From: JBBDWJ01 sp040902925
GTDB taxonomy: Bacteria; Acidobacteriota; Terriglobia; Bryobacterales; UBA6623
Reading direction: 5' to 3'
Length of the DNA: 31,765 nucleotides
NCBI GenBank assembly: GCA_040902925.1
Contig: JBBDWJ010000157.1
Coordinates: forward strand, 1-31,765
In this document: positions 24,438 through 31,765 of the stretch, in pieces
Numbering within the stretch: position 1 is the first letter of the stretch
Layout: each line of letters starts with the position of its first letter
The notes under the pieces: generated by a model
What the model was told of the DNA's origin: nothing
Database searches by the model: none
Seen by the model: the letters and a program-made list of their open reading frames with translations, nothing else
Made by a program: the position numbers and the translations under genes

Positions 24438-24938
24438 TCAAAGAATGGCGGCGCGATGGTCTGTCGGCTCGGTTTCCTCGGCGATATATTGCAAGGCCAG
24501 CCGGACCTCGTGCACCATCAGGCCGCAGCCCGCAAGCAGGCCGCCTACACCCACCGTGCCGGCCACAAGGCCGAGCGCGGCGGCAATCTGAAAAGTCCAG
24601 CCGTTGTCGACGCTGTCCAAAAAAGTGCTCGCCGAACCCAACACCGCGATGAGCGCCGCCGCGGCGAACGCGCCGAGCGAGGCGTAGAGCAACCGCAGAG
24701 CCCAGAATAGATGCCGCGCCCGGGCGCGAAGCCCCACCAGTTGTTCCTCCCAACGGGCGCGGTCGGGGTTGTCGGCGGCCAACGTGGCCAGCTCGGTGGC
24801 CACGACGCGGGAGCGGTCAACGACTCGCGCCACCCTGTTGCTCGTTCCCAAGCACAGCACCGAGCAGGCGTTGGTCAGAATCGCGGGCGCGACGATGGTG
24901 GTCAAGACGGCAAACGGGTTTTCCCCAAAGGTGGTCAT
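24438..24938 (-). CDS. DUF2721 domain membrane protein
   Basis: 166 residues. The N-terminus FGENPFAVLTTIVAPAILTN, then ACSVLCLGTSNRVARVVDRS is the characteristic beginning of DUF2721 proteins. Three hydrophobic segments are seen at about 10-30, 80-103 and 115-137, separated by a charged loop (ELATLAADNPDRARWEEQLV) likely on the cytoplasmic side. Function unknown. The gene stands alone; no strong Shine-Dalgarno precedes the ATG at 24938. Confidence 0.85.
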   Translation of the reverse strand: MTTFGENPFAVLTTIVAPAILTNACSVLCLGTSNRVARVVDRSRVVATELATLAADNPDRARWEEQLVGLRARARHLFWALRLLYASLGAFAAAALIAVLGSASTFLDSVDNGWTFQIAAALGLVAGTVGVGGLLAGCGLMVHEVRLALQYIAEETEPTDHRAAIL

Positions 24939-25131
24939 AGGAAGGCACCGGGGGCGATATGGCCCCGCTACCGTTCAGATGCTCCACCAGGCGGCAAAGA
25001 TGCAGCCGAGCGCAAAAGGGTCCCGCCGGATGGCTACGGGCCGGCCTCGCGGTTGTTCTCCGCCCCGGGGATCTTGCGGGTTTTGTTTCGCGAACCTGCC
25101 GCTTTGGTGAAAATCGAGACCCGGCCTCGAT

Positions 25132-25173
25132 GCAATTCCTGTACTGCTGAAGGCAATTCCTGTACTGCTAAAG
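25132..25173. repeat. Tandem duplication, two 21-bp units
   Basis: Units 25132-25152 and 25153-25173 both begin GCAATTCCTGTACTGCT and differ by one base. They lie 12 bases beyond the 3' end of the SGNH gene. Confidence 0.88.
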
Positions 25174-25185
25174 CCGGGCCGGGCT

Positions 25186-26199
25186 TCAATATCGGTGGTA
25201 CAAGCGAGCGTGGCTGTCGCCGGCTTCGTTGGCAATCGCGATCCTGCGGATCGGTTTTGCGAGGCGCTTGGCGAGCGCTTTGCTGAACAGCACGGCGCCT
25301 TTGGCGTCGAGGTGCATTTCATCCACATACATACCGGCATGGATGCCGTCGATTTCTCGGGCGTCCACAAATGTCATTGCCATTGCCTGTATCCGGCACG
25401 GCAATTCGGGTTCGAGTTCATCGGTGTTGTACGGCGCGAGAGGCATGCCGACGACGATCACATCCACGCTGTGGCTTTTAGCGAGCTCAGCAAGCCTTCC
25501 CAAGCGGTGGTAAGTCCGCTGCCGGTGCACGGCGGCGCGTTTTTGCTGCTCCCACGCGACATCGTGCAGCGCTTTCGCCACGTCTTCGTATTGCGGCACC
25601 AGGAGGCTGAGAGCGCGCATCGACACTCGCTCGCGAATCGCATACGAAACGGAAACGTACGCCAGCGCAAAATCGGCGCGGTCGGGAAAGGTGAGTACGT
25701 CGTGTCGGAAGATCTCGGGAACCGCGGATGCTTCCGCATGAAAGGCGGCTAGCTGCCGCGTAAGAACTTCCGACTGGTCAGCTAGCTCATCACCGGCAAC
25801 CCCCAGCACGAGCACGTCGGGGACGCTTCCTTCGTCGACGAAAGAATACTTGAATGTGTAGTACCACTCCGGAAGATGCGAAGCGTCGAGATGGACGCGC
25901 GCGATACGCACCTGCGGCTCCGGCCCGAGCTGCTCGGCTTCCGCCTTCAGGAAGACGGCCTCGTTGACATCCGTTCGAATCATCGAATTCCCCATGAACA
26001 GGATGGAGAGTCCATCTTCCCGCACAAACTTTTTCGAGATAGCCGGAATGGCGTGGATATGCCGGATGTCTAGCGAGATGAAATCGTCGGCCACGCGGAG
26101 CAGCGTCTCGCACGCGACGAGCGCGGCGAGCACGAAGGCGATGACCTTCCACTCCGGCCTAAAACTGAAAGGCCTAAAACTGAAAGTAGATGAACTCAT
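25186..26199 (-). CDS. SGNH-type hydrolase-like protein partnered with an MBOAT acyltransferase
   Basis: 337 residues with one N-terminal membrane helix (EWKVIAFVLAALVAC), the rest outside the membrane. SGNH-type motifs are present: Gly70-Asn71-Ser72 in LSILFMGNSMIRTD (nucleophile Ser72), GVAGDEL, and the C-terminal Asp293-x-x-His296 dyad in VDEMHLDAKGAVLF. Proteins of this type (compare AlgJ/AlgX and DltD) commonly accompany MBOAT proteins and finish acyl transfer to an extracellular polymer. The gene overlaps the upstream MBOAT gene by 26 bases. Its first residues (FSFRPFSFRP) come from a 15-bp tandem duplication inside that overlap. The acceptor polymer is unknown. Confidence 0.8.
   Translation of the reverse strand: MSSSTFSFRPFSFRPEWKVIAFVLAALVACETLLRVADDFISLDIRHIHAIPAISKKFVREDGLSILFMGNSMIRTDVNEAVFLKAEAEQLGPEPQVRIARVHLDASHLPEWYYTFKYSFVDEGSVPDVLVLGVAGDELADQSEVLTRQLAAFHAEASAVPEIFRHDVLTFPDRADFALAYVSVSYAIRERVSMRALSLLVPQYEDVAKALHDVAWEQQKRAAVHRQRTYHRLGRLAELAKSHSVDVIVVGMPLAPYNTDELEPELPCRIQAMAMTFVDAREIDGIHAGMYVDEMHLDAKGAVLFSKALAKRLAKPIRRIAIANEAGDSHARLYHRY
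26156..26185. repeat. Tandem duplication, two 15-bp units in a gene overlap
   Basis: GGCCTAAAACTGAAA occurs twice head to tail (26156-26170, 26171-26185). On the reverse strand one copy contains the MBOAT stop codon while the SGNH gene reads through both, gaining five residues. Confidence 0.9.
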
Positions 26200-27589
26200 G
26201 CGTATCCAAAGGCGCGAAATACAACATCATCACGGCGCAATAAGTGTATCCCAGGGCGGGCCGCAGCCAGCCGAAGGGGCGGATCTCCAGAGGGTCTTGC
26301 CATTTCTGCAGCCAGGCTTCATACACCAGCAGCGGAGCCGTGTAAAACACCAGCATGCCGAAGGCGCCCATCGCAAAGGGCGTAATCTGGAAATTGGTCA
26401 GTATGGCGGAGAGCATGCTCCAGAATTGCGTCATCGATTCGGCTCGAAACACCAACCAGCTCAAGCACACCAGATGGAACGTAACGAACACGCGGAAGCA
26501 TTGGCCCAGCCGGGACGACGCTCTTTCGCGAAGGATTCCATGCTCGATTCCAAGGCGTTCGGCGGACATCAGCACACCCTGCAAACCGCCCCACACGATG
26601 AAGGTCCATGCCGCGCCGTGCCACAGTCCGCCCAGTAGCATCGTGATCATCAAATTGCGATAGGTGAGCCATTTCCCGCGCCGGCTGCCGCCTAGCGGCA
26701 CATACAGGTAGTCGCGAAGCCAGGTTGATAGGCTGATGTGCCAGCGGCGCCAAAACTCACGAATTGAAGCCGAGAAATAAGGCGTGTCAAAGTTGACCAT
26801 CAGGTCGACGCCGAGCCATTTCGAGACACCCACGGCGATGGAAGAGTAGCCCGAGAAATCTCCGTAGATCTGGAACGCAAATGCGTAAAGAGCGACCAGA
26901 CACTCGGCGCCGCTGAGGTTTGCCGTCCCGTTCGAGAAGACATGGTTGACGATAGCCGCCATGTTGTCGGCGATGACGACTTTCTTGAATAGCCCGATCA
27001 GGATGTGCTGCAAGCCCTCGCGAAAATCATCGGGCCGGCGCTGCCGCGGCTGCACCAGTTGCGGCAACAAACGCGAAGACCGCTCGATAGGCCCGGCCAC
27101 GAGCTGTGGAAAGAACGACACATACAGCGCGAAGTCGCGAAAACTCTTTTCCGGCTCGATCTCTCGCCGGTAAACGTCAATGGTGTAGCTGAGCGTCTGG
27201 AACGTATAGAACGAAATTCCCACCGGGAGTATGATGTCGAGCGCCGGCAGAGAAGCGGAGAATCCGGCGGACCCGAGCAGCGCGGCGAATTCCCGCGAGA
27301 AGAAGCCGTAGTATTTGAAAATTCCCAAACCGCCGAGATTGACGATCAGCGAGACAAGTAGATAATTTCTGCGGCGTTTGGGGTCGTTGGTTTGACCGAT
27401 CGAGATCGCGGTCCAGTAGTCGACGAGTGTGGAAAGGAAAATAAGAGATAGGAAGCGCCAGTCCCAAAACCCGTAAAAAATATAACTGGCCGCCAGCAGC
27501 AGACGGTTTTGCCACAGGTGTGGCAGCGACCGGTAAAGGACTAGAACGATCGCCAGGAAAACCCAAAACTGATAGCTATTAAAAAGCAT
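26174..27589 (-). CDS. MBOAT family O-acyltransferase (AlgI-like)
   Basis: 471 residues, the usual length. It begins MLFNSYQFWVFLAIVLVLYR, has about ten to twelve membrane segments, and carries the family landmarks: LPVGISFYTFQTLSYTIDVY, FPQLVAGPIER, IYGDFSGYSSIAVG, REFWRRWHISLSTWLRDYLY and the catalytic His324 in LGGLWHGAAWTF. AlgI-type proteins pass acyl groups, usually acetyl, across the inner membrane to an exopolysaccharide modification machine; the SGNH gene that overlaps its 3' end is the expected partner. Only a weak Shine-Dalgarno is visible before the ATG. Confidence 0.93.
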   Translation of the reverse strand: MLFNSYQFWVFLAIVLVLYRSLPHLWQNRLLLAASYIFYGFWDWRFLSLIFLSTLVDYWTAISIGQTNDPKRRRNYLLVSLIVNLGGLGIFKYYGFFSREFAALLGSAGFSASLPALDIILPVGISFYTFQTLSYTIDVYRREIEPEKSFRDFALYVSFFPQLVAGPIERSSRLLPQLVQPRQRRPDDFREGLQHILIGLFKKVVIADNMAAIVNHVFSNGTANLSGAECLVALYAFAFQIYGDFSGYSSIAVGVSKWLGVDLMVNFDTPYFSASIREFWRRWHISLSTWLRDYLYVPLGGSRRGKWLTYRNLMITMLLGGLWHGAAWTFIVWGGLQGVLMSAERLGIEHGILRERASSRLGQCFRVFVTFHLVCLSWLVFRAESMTQFWSMLSAILTNFQITPFAMGAFGMLVFYTAPLLVYEAWLQKWQDPLEIRPFGWLRPALGYTYCAVMMLYFAPLDTHEFIYFQF

Positions 27590-28088
27590 CCGGAGTTGAG
27601 ACCCGTCCCCATCGCCTGGGCCGGGTCAGGAGCCTTGTTCCTTTGTTGCCAAAGACACAGGCCAGGGCAATAAAAGGGCCAATCGGCGGCTGCGGTGGCC
27701 TCTTGACGGGTTGGCCGGCTCAAACTGTTGGCATACCGGCACTTGCCCGGCGCGGACGCGGCTGGGGCCGTTCCTGGAGTTGGCGGCCAGAGGAGTAAAA
27801 GGGGGCCGCGACTGGCCGCGACTCGGATGACGGGGTACAGAAATCCTGATGCTGCTATCCGGTCCGGCGGCGAAAATACAAAGGTTACCGACGCCAGGTT
27901 GACCTATGAACACGACGCAGGCGGCAGAATCATTTAGCAAAGATTTAACAAGTCATGGCGCCACTTGCCACTCGAGCAAACAGTGACCTGGCCCGCAATC
28001 CATCGAGCCCTATGATTGGCAGCGTTTTTGAAAATCCCGCAGAAAGAGAGTGATCCTGAGCCGTAATCCGCTAAACACTCAGTTGATC
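27590..28088. other. Intergenic region, nothing recognised
   Basis: 500 bases between the 3' end of the sulfotransferase gene and the start of the MBOAT gene, both on the reverse strand. It presumably contains the MBOAT promoter. Open frames up to about 100 codons have no family signature or ribosome binding site. Confidence 0.4.
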
Positions 28089-29345
28089 TCACAATCGAAA
28101 CAGACGCATAGCGTTTGGATCTCCGCCACTGACGCGCCGAAAGGAACTCAGCCGATTCATGTACCAGCGGTAGTCCTGCTCGACCTCGTCGTTCCAAATC
28201 GCGGCTACTCGCCGGTCGAATTCTTTTCGAGCGGCCCGATAGACCGCCTCATCCGCCAGGTTGAATCGCCGGATCGTGGCAAGATCCTGCGGAGTAGGAA
28301 CTAACCGCTGATCTCCTCTGACCAATCGGTTGTTGAAGAGCACCAGGGGAAATCCCTCCGTGCGGTGCAGATAAAAGACGAACAACTCCAACGCTTCCGT
28401 ATAGCCTACAAGCCAGAAGCGCCGCTGGATCGCTTCCGCCACCGATTCTTCGCGCGCCAGGTCGGCGACGCCATAAGCCTCGCCCAGCAGCGTCTTAGCC
28501 TGCCAGTCTTGAACGGACACGAAGGGCTCGTAGCGGCTGGCAAACAGATCGGCCTCGACGAACTCTTGCAGCGAAGTTCCGCGCTCGTCCATGTGCTGGC
28601 CGATGATCGCGCGGCTGTCGGGATGAAATCGCGCGTGCAGATATCCTGATATCGCTCGCGCTGCCGGATCGCGCACCAGAGTCAGGAGTTTCGCCTCGGG
28701 AAACGTATCCCGCAGCGTCCCGCTGTTGTGTCCCGCGACCACCCGCAGCTTGCGCTTTTCAGCCTCGGCAAGAGACTGAAGACGGTGCTGGTCTTCAGCG
28801 TTTTCCCGTGGCGAGCCGCGCAAAATAACATACTCCTCCGCGCGAAACCCAGCCCTGAGGTACGACTGGTCGAAGGTCGTTCCGCCTGTCTTAAAGATAT
28901 GGTCGAAGATGTAAATCTCTCGACGGAAGGCGTCCTCTATTTGAAAGACTCGAACGGATCTCAAAACTGCTGCCGACGGTTCTCCCGTGGCGCCGCCATT
29001 GCGCACCATCAGCCAGCCGCAATCATCGAGCGAGTCCAACCGTAGAAAAACGGTGACCGGACCATCTTCCTTGCGCTGAATGGACTCATCCAGGAACACC
29101 TTTTGATCGGCCGTCAGGCAGCCGAACCCGACACTGCCCGCCGTGACCGTTGCATCGACTTCGACGACAACGGAGCCGCTTGTAACGGTTCCTGCATCCC
29201 TACGAGGAATGGCTGCCGCGTAGGCCCAAGCCGCCGCCGGGGTAATCACGGAGACTGCTTCCGCTGCCTTCACCGTGGCCGCCCCGCAGGGCACAACATC
29301 CTGAAGGGCGAACACTTCGTTCAGTTCCCGTCTGCGAGAAAACAT
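28089..29345 (-). CDS. Sulfotransferase-like protein with an N-terminal beta-rich accessory domain
   Basis: 418 residues, no signal peptide. Residues about 137-380 look like a sulfotransferase: a P-loop-like 5'-phosphosulfate site in FDHIFKTGGTTFDQ (Lys152, Thr153, Thr156) and the 3'-phosphate site in LTLVRDPAARAISGYLHARF (Arg225, Ser233), both with normal spacing for the PAPS-dependent family that modifies carbohydrates. Residues about 31-135 form a separate domain (VITPAAAWAYAAAI ... SVGFGCLTADQKVFLDE ... VTVFLRLD ... WLMVRNGG) that recurs in the divergent FkbM methyltransferase gene next door. The acceptor is unknown; the context suggests surface glycan. No strong Shine-Dalgarno precedes the ATG at 29345. 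The 82-base gap to the divergent gene should hold both promoters. Confidence 0.82.
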   Translation of the reverse strand: MFSRRRELNEVFALQDVVPCGAATVKAAEAVSVITPAAAWAYAAAIPRRDAGTVTSGSVVVEVDATVTAGSVGFGCLTADQKVFLDESIQRKEDGPVTVFLRLDSLDDCGWLMVRNGGATGEPSAAVLRSVRVFQIEDAFRREIYIFDHIFKTGGTTFDQSYLRAGFRAEEYVILRGSPRENAEDQHRLQSLAEAEKRKLRVVAGHNSGTLRDTFPEAKLLTLVRDPAARAISGYLHARFHPDSRAIIGQHMDERGTSLQEFVEADLFASRYEPFVSVQDWQAKTLLGEAYGVADLAREESVAEAIQRRFWLVGYTEALELFVFYLHRTEGFPLVLFNNRLVRGDQRLVPTPQDLATIRRFNLADEAVYRAARKEFDRRVAAIWNDEVEQDYRWYMNRLSSFRRVSGGDPNAMRLFRL

Positions 29346-29427
29346 CGTTCAAACCAAGCCGGCGCGAGACCCTTAGGGACTTCATTCTATCTTTTCAGAC
29401 GCGCTCGCTGGCGGGCAGACGCAATTT

Positions 29428-30954
29428 ATGGGAACCGATTTGGAATGCGAATGGGAAGGCCGTTGCCTCGATGCACTCCTCTCCGCCATCCGATCGCGAC
29501 GAGCATGTTCCTGCGATAATGTTCGCGTGTCCCGTTCAGAAACCGCGCAAGGACGGCTCCTCCAAACGGTCCCCTTGGACCAAACAGTGCTGGCCTACTC
29601 TCAGGCTCACATCGAGCATGGCGCCAAGCTCGTGATTACCACCGCGTCCGAGCGCTGGTCCTATGCGGCGTCGCTGCGGCTCGGTGTTGATCCAGAGGAA
29701 GGTCCTGACCTGGCCGTGGAGGCGCGGCTACGCGTGCTTGAGGGCGAGATCGGCGTCGGCGTTCTCGCCGCCGACGAGAGATCGTTCGTGGTAGAAGCAG
29801 ACGCCGCGGCGAACAATGGACTCGGGGCTTGCCTGTTTTTGCGGCTGCCCTGCCCTCCCGTGGTCGGCCCTCTCATCGTACGCAACGTATCCGCGAGTGG
29901 CCCTTCGAAGGCTGTTCTCGAGGCGGTTTCCATTTGCCGCCTTCCCGCGCCCAGCGGCCTGCCGGAATCCGCGGCGAGAGGCGCATCGGAGCCAACGCCA
30001 GACGAAGTGCCAGGGCTGGTTCGGTCCCTGGAGTATCTGCGCCCTCTCGTTCCTTATCCGGGTTGGCGTTTCGACTCCGACTGGAACAACTCGGACTTCT
30101 CGTTTCAGACGCGCCGGCGCCTCTGGGAATACTGCTTTTCGAAGGGCTGGAATATCGCGGTGGACCTTCCCTGGTACGGCGGCCAGCGCATCGAGCTGCC
30201 TTTGCTGAGCGACGCCGGACGGCAATTGTTTATCGGTGGATGTATCGATCCGAATGAGCTGGCTTTCCTGGACGCAATCCTGAAGCCTGAGATGGTGTTC
30301 GCTGACGTCGGCGCTCATCTGGGGCTCTACACGTTGTTCGCCGCGCGCCGAACCGCGGCCGTGTGCGCCTTTGAACCCAGCAGTCGCGAATATGCGTGTT
30401 TGCAGCGCAACATCGAGCGCAACAAGCTGCGCGGGGTTCAAGCGCTGCAACTCGCGTTAGGAAACGCGGACACGATGGCGGAGATGCGCATCGCCAATTC
30501 GATTCACTCCGGGCAAAACACGCTGCATTCGTTTTCGCATGAGGGTGTCGTCGCCGAACGTGTGGAGACTGTCGAAGTGAGGCGGCTCGACCGGCTGGTC
30601 GAGGAACACAACCTGCGCCGCATCGATGTACTCAAGGTGGACGTCGAGCGGTCCGAACCGGAAGTTTTCCAAGGAGCCAGCGAGATCCTCCACTCCATGC
30701 AGCCTTGGTTGGTTCTGGAGGTGACCGACACGCCGGGCGGGCAGAAAACACGCAGCCTCGCGTTGTTCGAGTTGCTGCATGGTTTCGGCTACGTGTTCTA
30801 TGCGTTTGACCTTCGCAGCGGTTTGCTGGTCGAAGCCCCGCCGAATCATCGGGCGGGAAACCTGGTCGCCGGCCCCTCGCGAAGGCCCCTCCCCGAGGAC
30901 GTGATGACCCCGCACCGGTACTATTTCGAAAACAGCGGGGACGCCGAGCTCTGA
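29428..30954 (+). CDS. FkbM-family methyltransferase with the same N-terminal accessory domain
   Basis: 508 residues. The C-terminal half is an FkbM-type SAM-dependent methyltransferase: motif I VFADVGAHLGLYTLFAARR (Asp293), AFEPSSREYACLQRNIERN (Glu316), then LDRLVEEHNLRRIDVLKVDV and ERSEPEVFQGA. FkbM-type enzymes O-methylate sugars or polyketides. The N-terminal part, about 68-171, shares a domain with the divergent sulfotransferase (VITTASERWSYAASL; GEIGVGVLAADERSFVVE; ACLFLRLP; PLIVRNVSASGPSKAVLEAV). The segment at about 195-285 links the two and resembles the N-terminal extension of many FkbM proteins. ATG at 29428 gives the longest frame; GTG at 29527 (MSRSETAQ) is an equally possible start, as residues 1-33 have no counterpart and neither start has a good ribosome binding site. 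Confidence 0.85.
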   Translation: MGTDLECEWEGRCLDALLSAIRSRRACSCDNVRVSRSETAQGRLLQTVPLDQTVLAYSQAHIEHGAKLVITTASERWSYAASLRLGVDPEEGPDLAVEARLRVLEGEIGVGVLAADERSFVVEADAAANNGLGACLFLRLPCPPVVGPLIVRNVSASGPSKAVLEAVSICRLPAPSGLPESAARGASEPTPDEVPGLVRSLEYLRPLVPYPGWRFDSDWNNSDFSFQTRRRLWEYCFSKGWNIAVDLPWYGGQRIELPLLSDAGRQLFIGGCIDPNELAFLDAILKPEMVFADVGAHLGLYTLFAARRTAAVCAFEPSSREYACLQRNIERNKLRGVQALQLALGNADTMAEMRIANSIHSGQNTLHSFSHEGVVAERVETVEVRRLDRLVEEHNLRRIDVLKVDVERSEPEVFQGASEILHSMQPWLVLEVTDTPGGQKTRSLALFELLHGFGYVFYAFDLRSGLLVEAPPNHRAGNLVAGPSRRPLPEDVMTPHRYYFENSGDAEL

Positions 30955-31082
30955 CTGCAACGGGCGCGCCTTAAACGTTCGGCGGGATGATCCCCCAAAC
31001 GCTTTCTCTAAAGGCGTGGTCGCCGATTTGCCGGCTCCTGCGCCTCCTGGTAAACTTGTCCGGCTGGAGGAAGAGGAACGCT

Positions 31083-31550
31083 ATGGTAATCGCGCAGCGC
31101 GCCGAAGAGGCGAAGGCGATCTGGGTGCTTGGCGATCTTTACCGCATCCGGTTGTCCGGGGAGCAAACCGCCGGGGCGTATGCGTTGATCGAATGTAACG
31201 TCAGCGCGGGGAACGGTCCGCCGCCGCATATTCATCTTCACGACGACGAGACGTTCTGGATTGTCGAGGGCGACTTCTCCTTTCTGGCGGGCGACAAAAC
31301 GGTTCGCCTTCAGACGGGCTCGTGCGTCCATGTCCCGCGCAATACACTGCACACCTTCAAGAACGAAGGTTCAACTTCCGGGCGCCTGCTTGTGCTGATA
31401 AGTCCGCCGGGTCTGGAGAAGTTCTTCGAACGAATCAGCGAACCGGTCACTGACATTTCATCGCCCCCACCAGTAACGCCGGAAACGCTGCAGAAGGTTT
31501 TGGCGCTCGCGCCGGAGTATGGGATGGAGATTCCGCCTCCGCCGCAATGA
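31083..31550 (+). CDS. Cupin-domain protein (quercetin-dioxygenase-like)
   Basis: 155 residues in a single cupin fold. Motif 1 is complete, GPPPHIHLHDDETFWIVEGD, with the metal ligands His, His and Glu; motif 2 is GSCVHVPRNTLHTFKNEG with the fourth His. A conserved Pro-rich C-terminal tail follows (SSPPPVTPETLQKVLALAPE). Such proteins bind a metal ion and may be dioxygenases, isomerases or sensors; the reaction is not predictable. I chose ATG 31083 because GAGGA lies about six bases upstream and the cupin domain begins shortly after; an ATG at 30987 is in frame but poorly supported. It lies 128 bases behind the FkbM gene on the same strand. Confidence 0.88.
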   Translation: MVIAQRAEEAKAIWVLGDLYRIRLSGEQTAGAYALIECNVSAGNGPPPHIHLHDDETFWIVEGDFSFLAGDKTVRLQTGSCVHVPRNTLHTFKNEGSTSGRLLVLISPPGLEKFFERISEPVTDISSPPPVTPETLQKVLALAPEYGMEIPPPPQ

Positions 31551-31727
31551 GACCGGCGACTCCCCCAACATCGTTTTCGAAGGGATGCTTCGCGCGGGTT
31601 GTGGGTGGAGAGGCCTTCGTAAATCGCCGGGCTGAGCGTTCAGGGCACAGCCCCAATCCGCGAAGCGCCGGCGTTCATTGCGGCGGACCTCGCTTTGGGA
31701 TTACACTCGGGCGCTGAGGTTGCCATC

Positions 31728-31765
31728 GTGAAAACGTCCCCTGCTCCGTCGCAGTTTTTGCCTTC
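31728..31765 (+). CDS. Possible start of a further gene, cut by the window end
   Basis: GTG at 31728 is preceded by GAGGT seven bases upstream and opens a frame of 12 codons to the edge of the window. Too short for any functional call. Confidence 0.3.
   Translation, partial: MKTSPAPSQFLP

Overview
The window is high-GC bacterial DNA and looks like part of a draft or metagenome assembly, because two runs of exactly ten N (620-629 and 12746-12755) mark scaffold joins. The gene content suggests a soil-type Acidobacteriota (Solibacter/Bryobacter-like) or a related phylum. The reasons are the CRTAC1-type FG-GAP/UnbV protein, the secreted FAD oxidoreductase, the zinc-finger/FecR anti-sigma fusion, the PAS-rich soluble histidine kinases with Rcp1-like receivers, and the Gly/Val/Pro-rich linkers. 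This taxonomic call is inference from families only; no rRNA is present.

Layout. 1-4.9 kb: a VanZ-like membrane protein, a secreted CRTAC1 protein, two small reverse-strand ORFs with strong ribosome binding sites, and the 5' half of a GH10 xylanase gene that has lost its catalytic part. 4.9-10.3 kb: a forward signalling cluster holding a four-PAS histidine kinase, a single-domain response regulator, a receiver-histidine kinase hybrid and two more single-domain regulators, mostly overlapping. 10.5-11.2 kb: a vapBC-like toxin-antitoxin pair whose toxin is frameshifted. 11.3-17.6 kb: a lipoprotein FAD oxidoreductase, then two secreted alpha/alpha-toroid (squalene-cyclase-fold) proteins in tandem, converging on a two-gene operon of secreted proteins. 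17.6-20.3 kb: a REPIN-like inverted repeat pair, an ECF sigma factor with overlapping anti-sigma gene, and an intact parDE-type module.

20.3-24.4 kb is a decay zone. It holds a third copy of the REP-like element, a frameshifted acyltransferase-3 gene, a broken tRNA-Arg(TCG) remnant, a truncated parE behind an intact parD, IS-end-like repeats and a frameshifted higB followed by an intact higA. From 24.4 kb there is a DUF2721 membrane protein, then a surface-glycan modification region: an MBOAT acyltransferase overlapping an SGNH partner, a sulfotransferase and a divergent FkbM methyltransferase, and finally a cupin protein.

The most interesting signals are four. (1) The same roughly 105-residue N-terminal domain is fused to two different enzymes, a sulfotransferase and an FkbM methyltransferase, encoded back to back. 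(2) A two-hairpin REP-like element occurs in three copies, with compensatory base-pair changes. (3) Of four toxin-antitoxin loci, three have a broken toxin and an intact antitoxin. (4) The ECF sigma factor reading frame has no ATG, GTG or TTG upstream of its conserved region 2 and appears to start at CTG.
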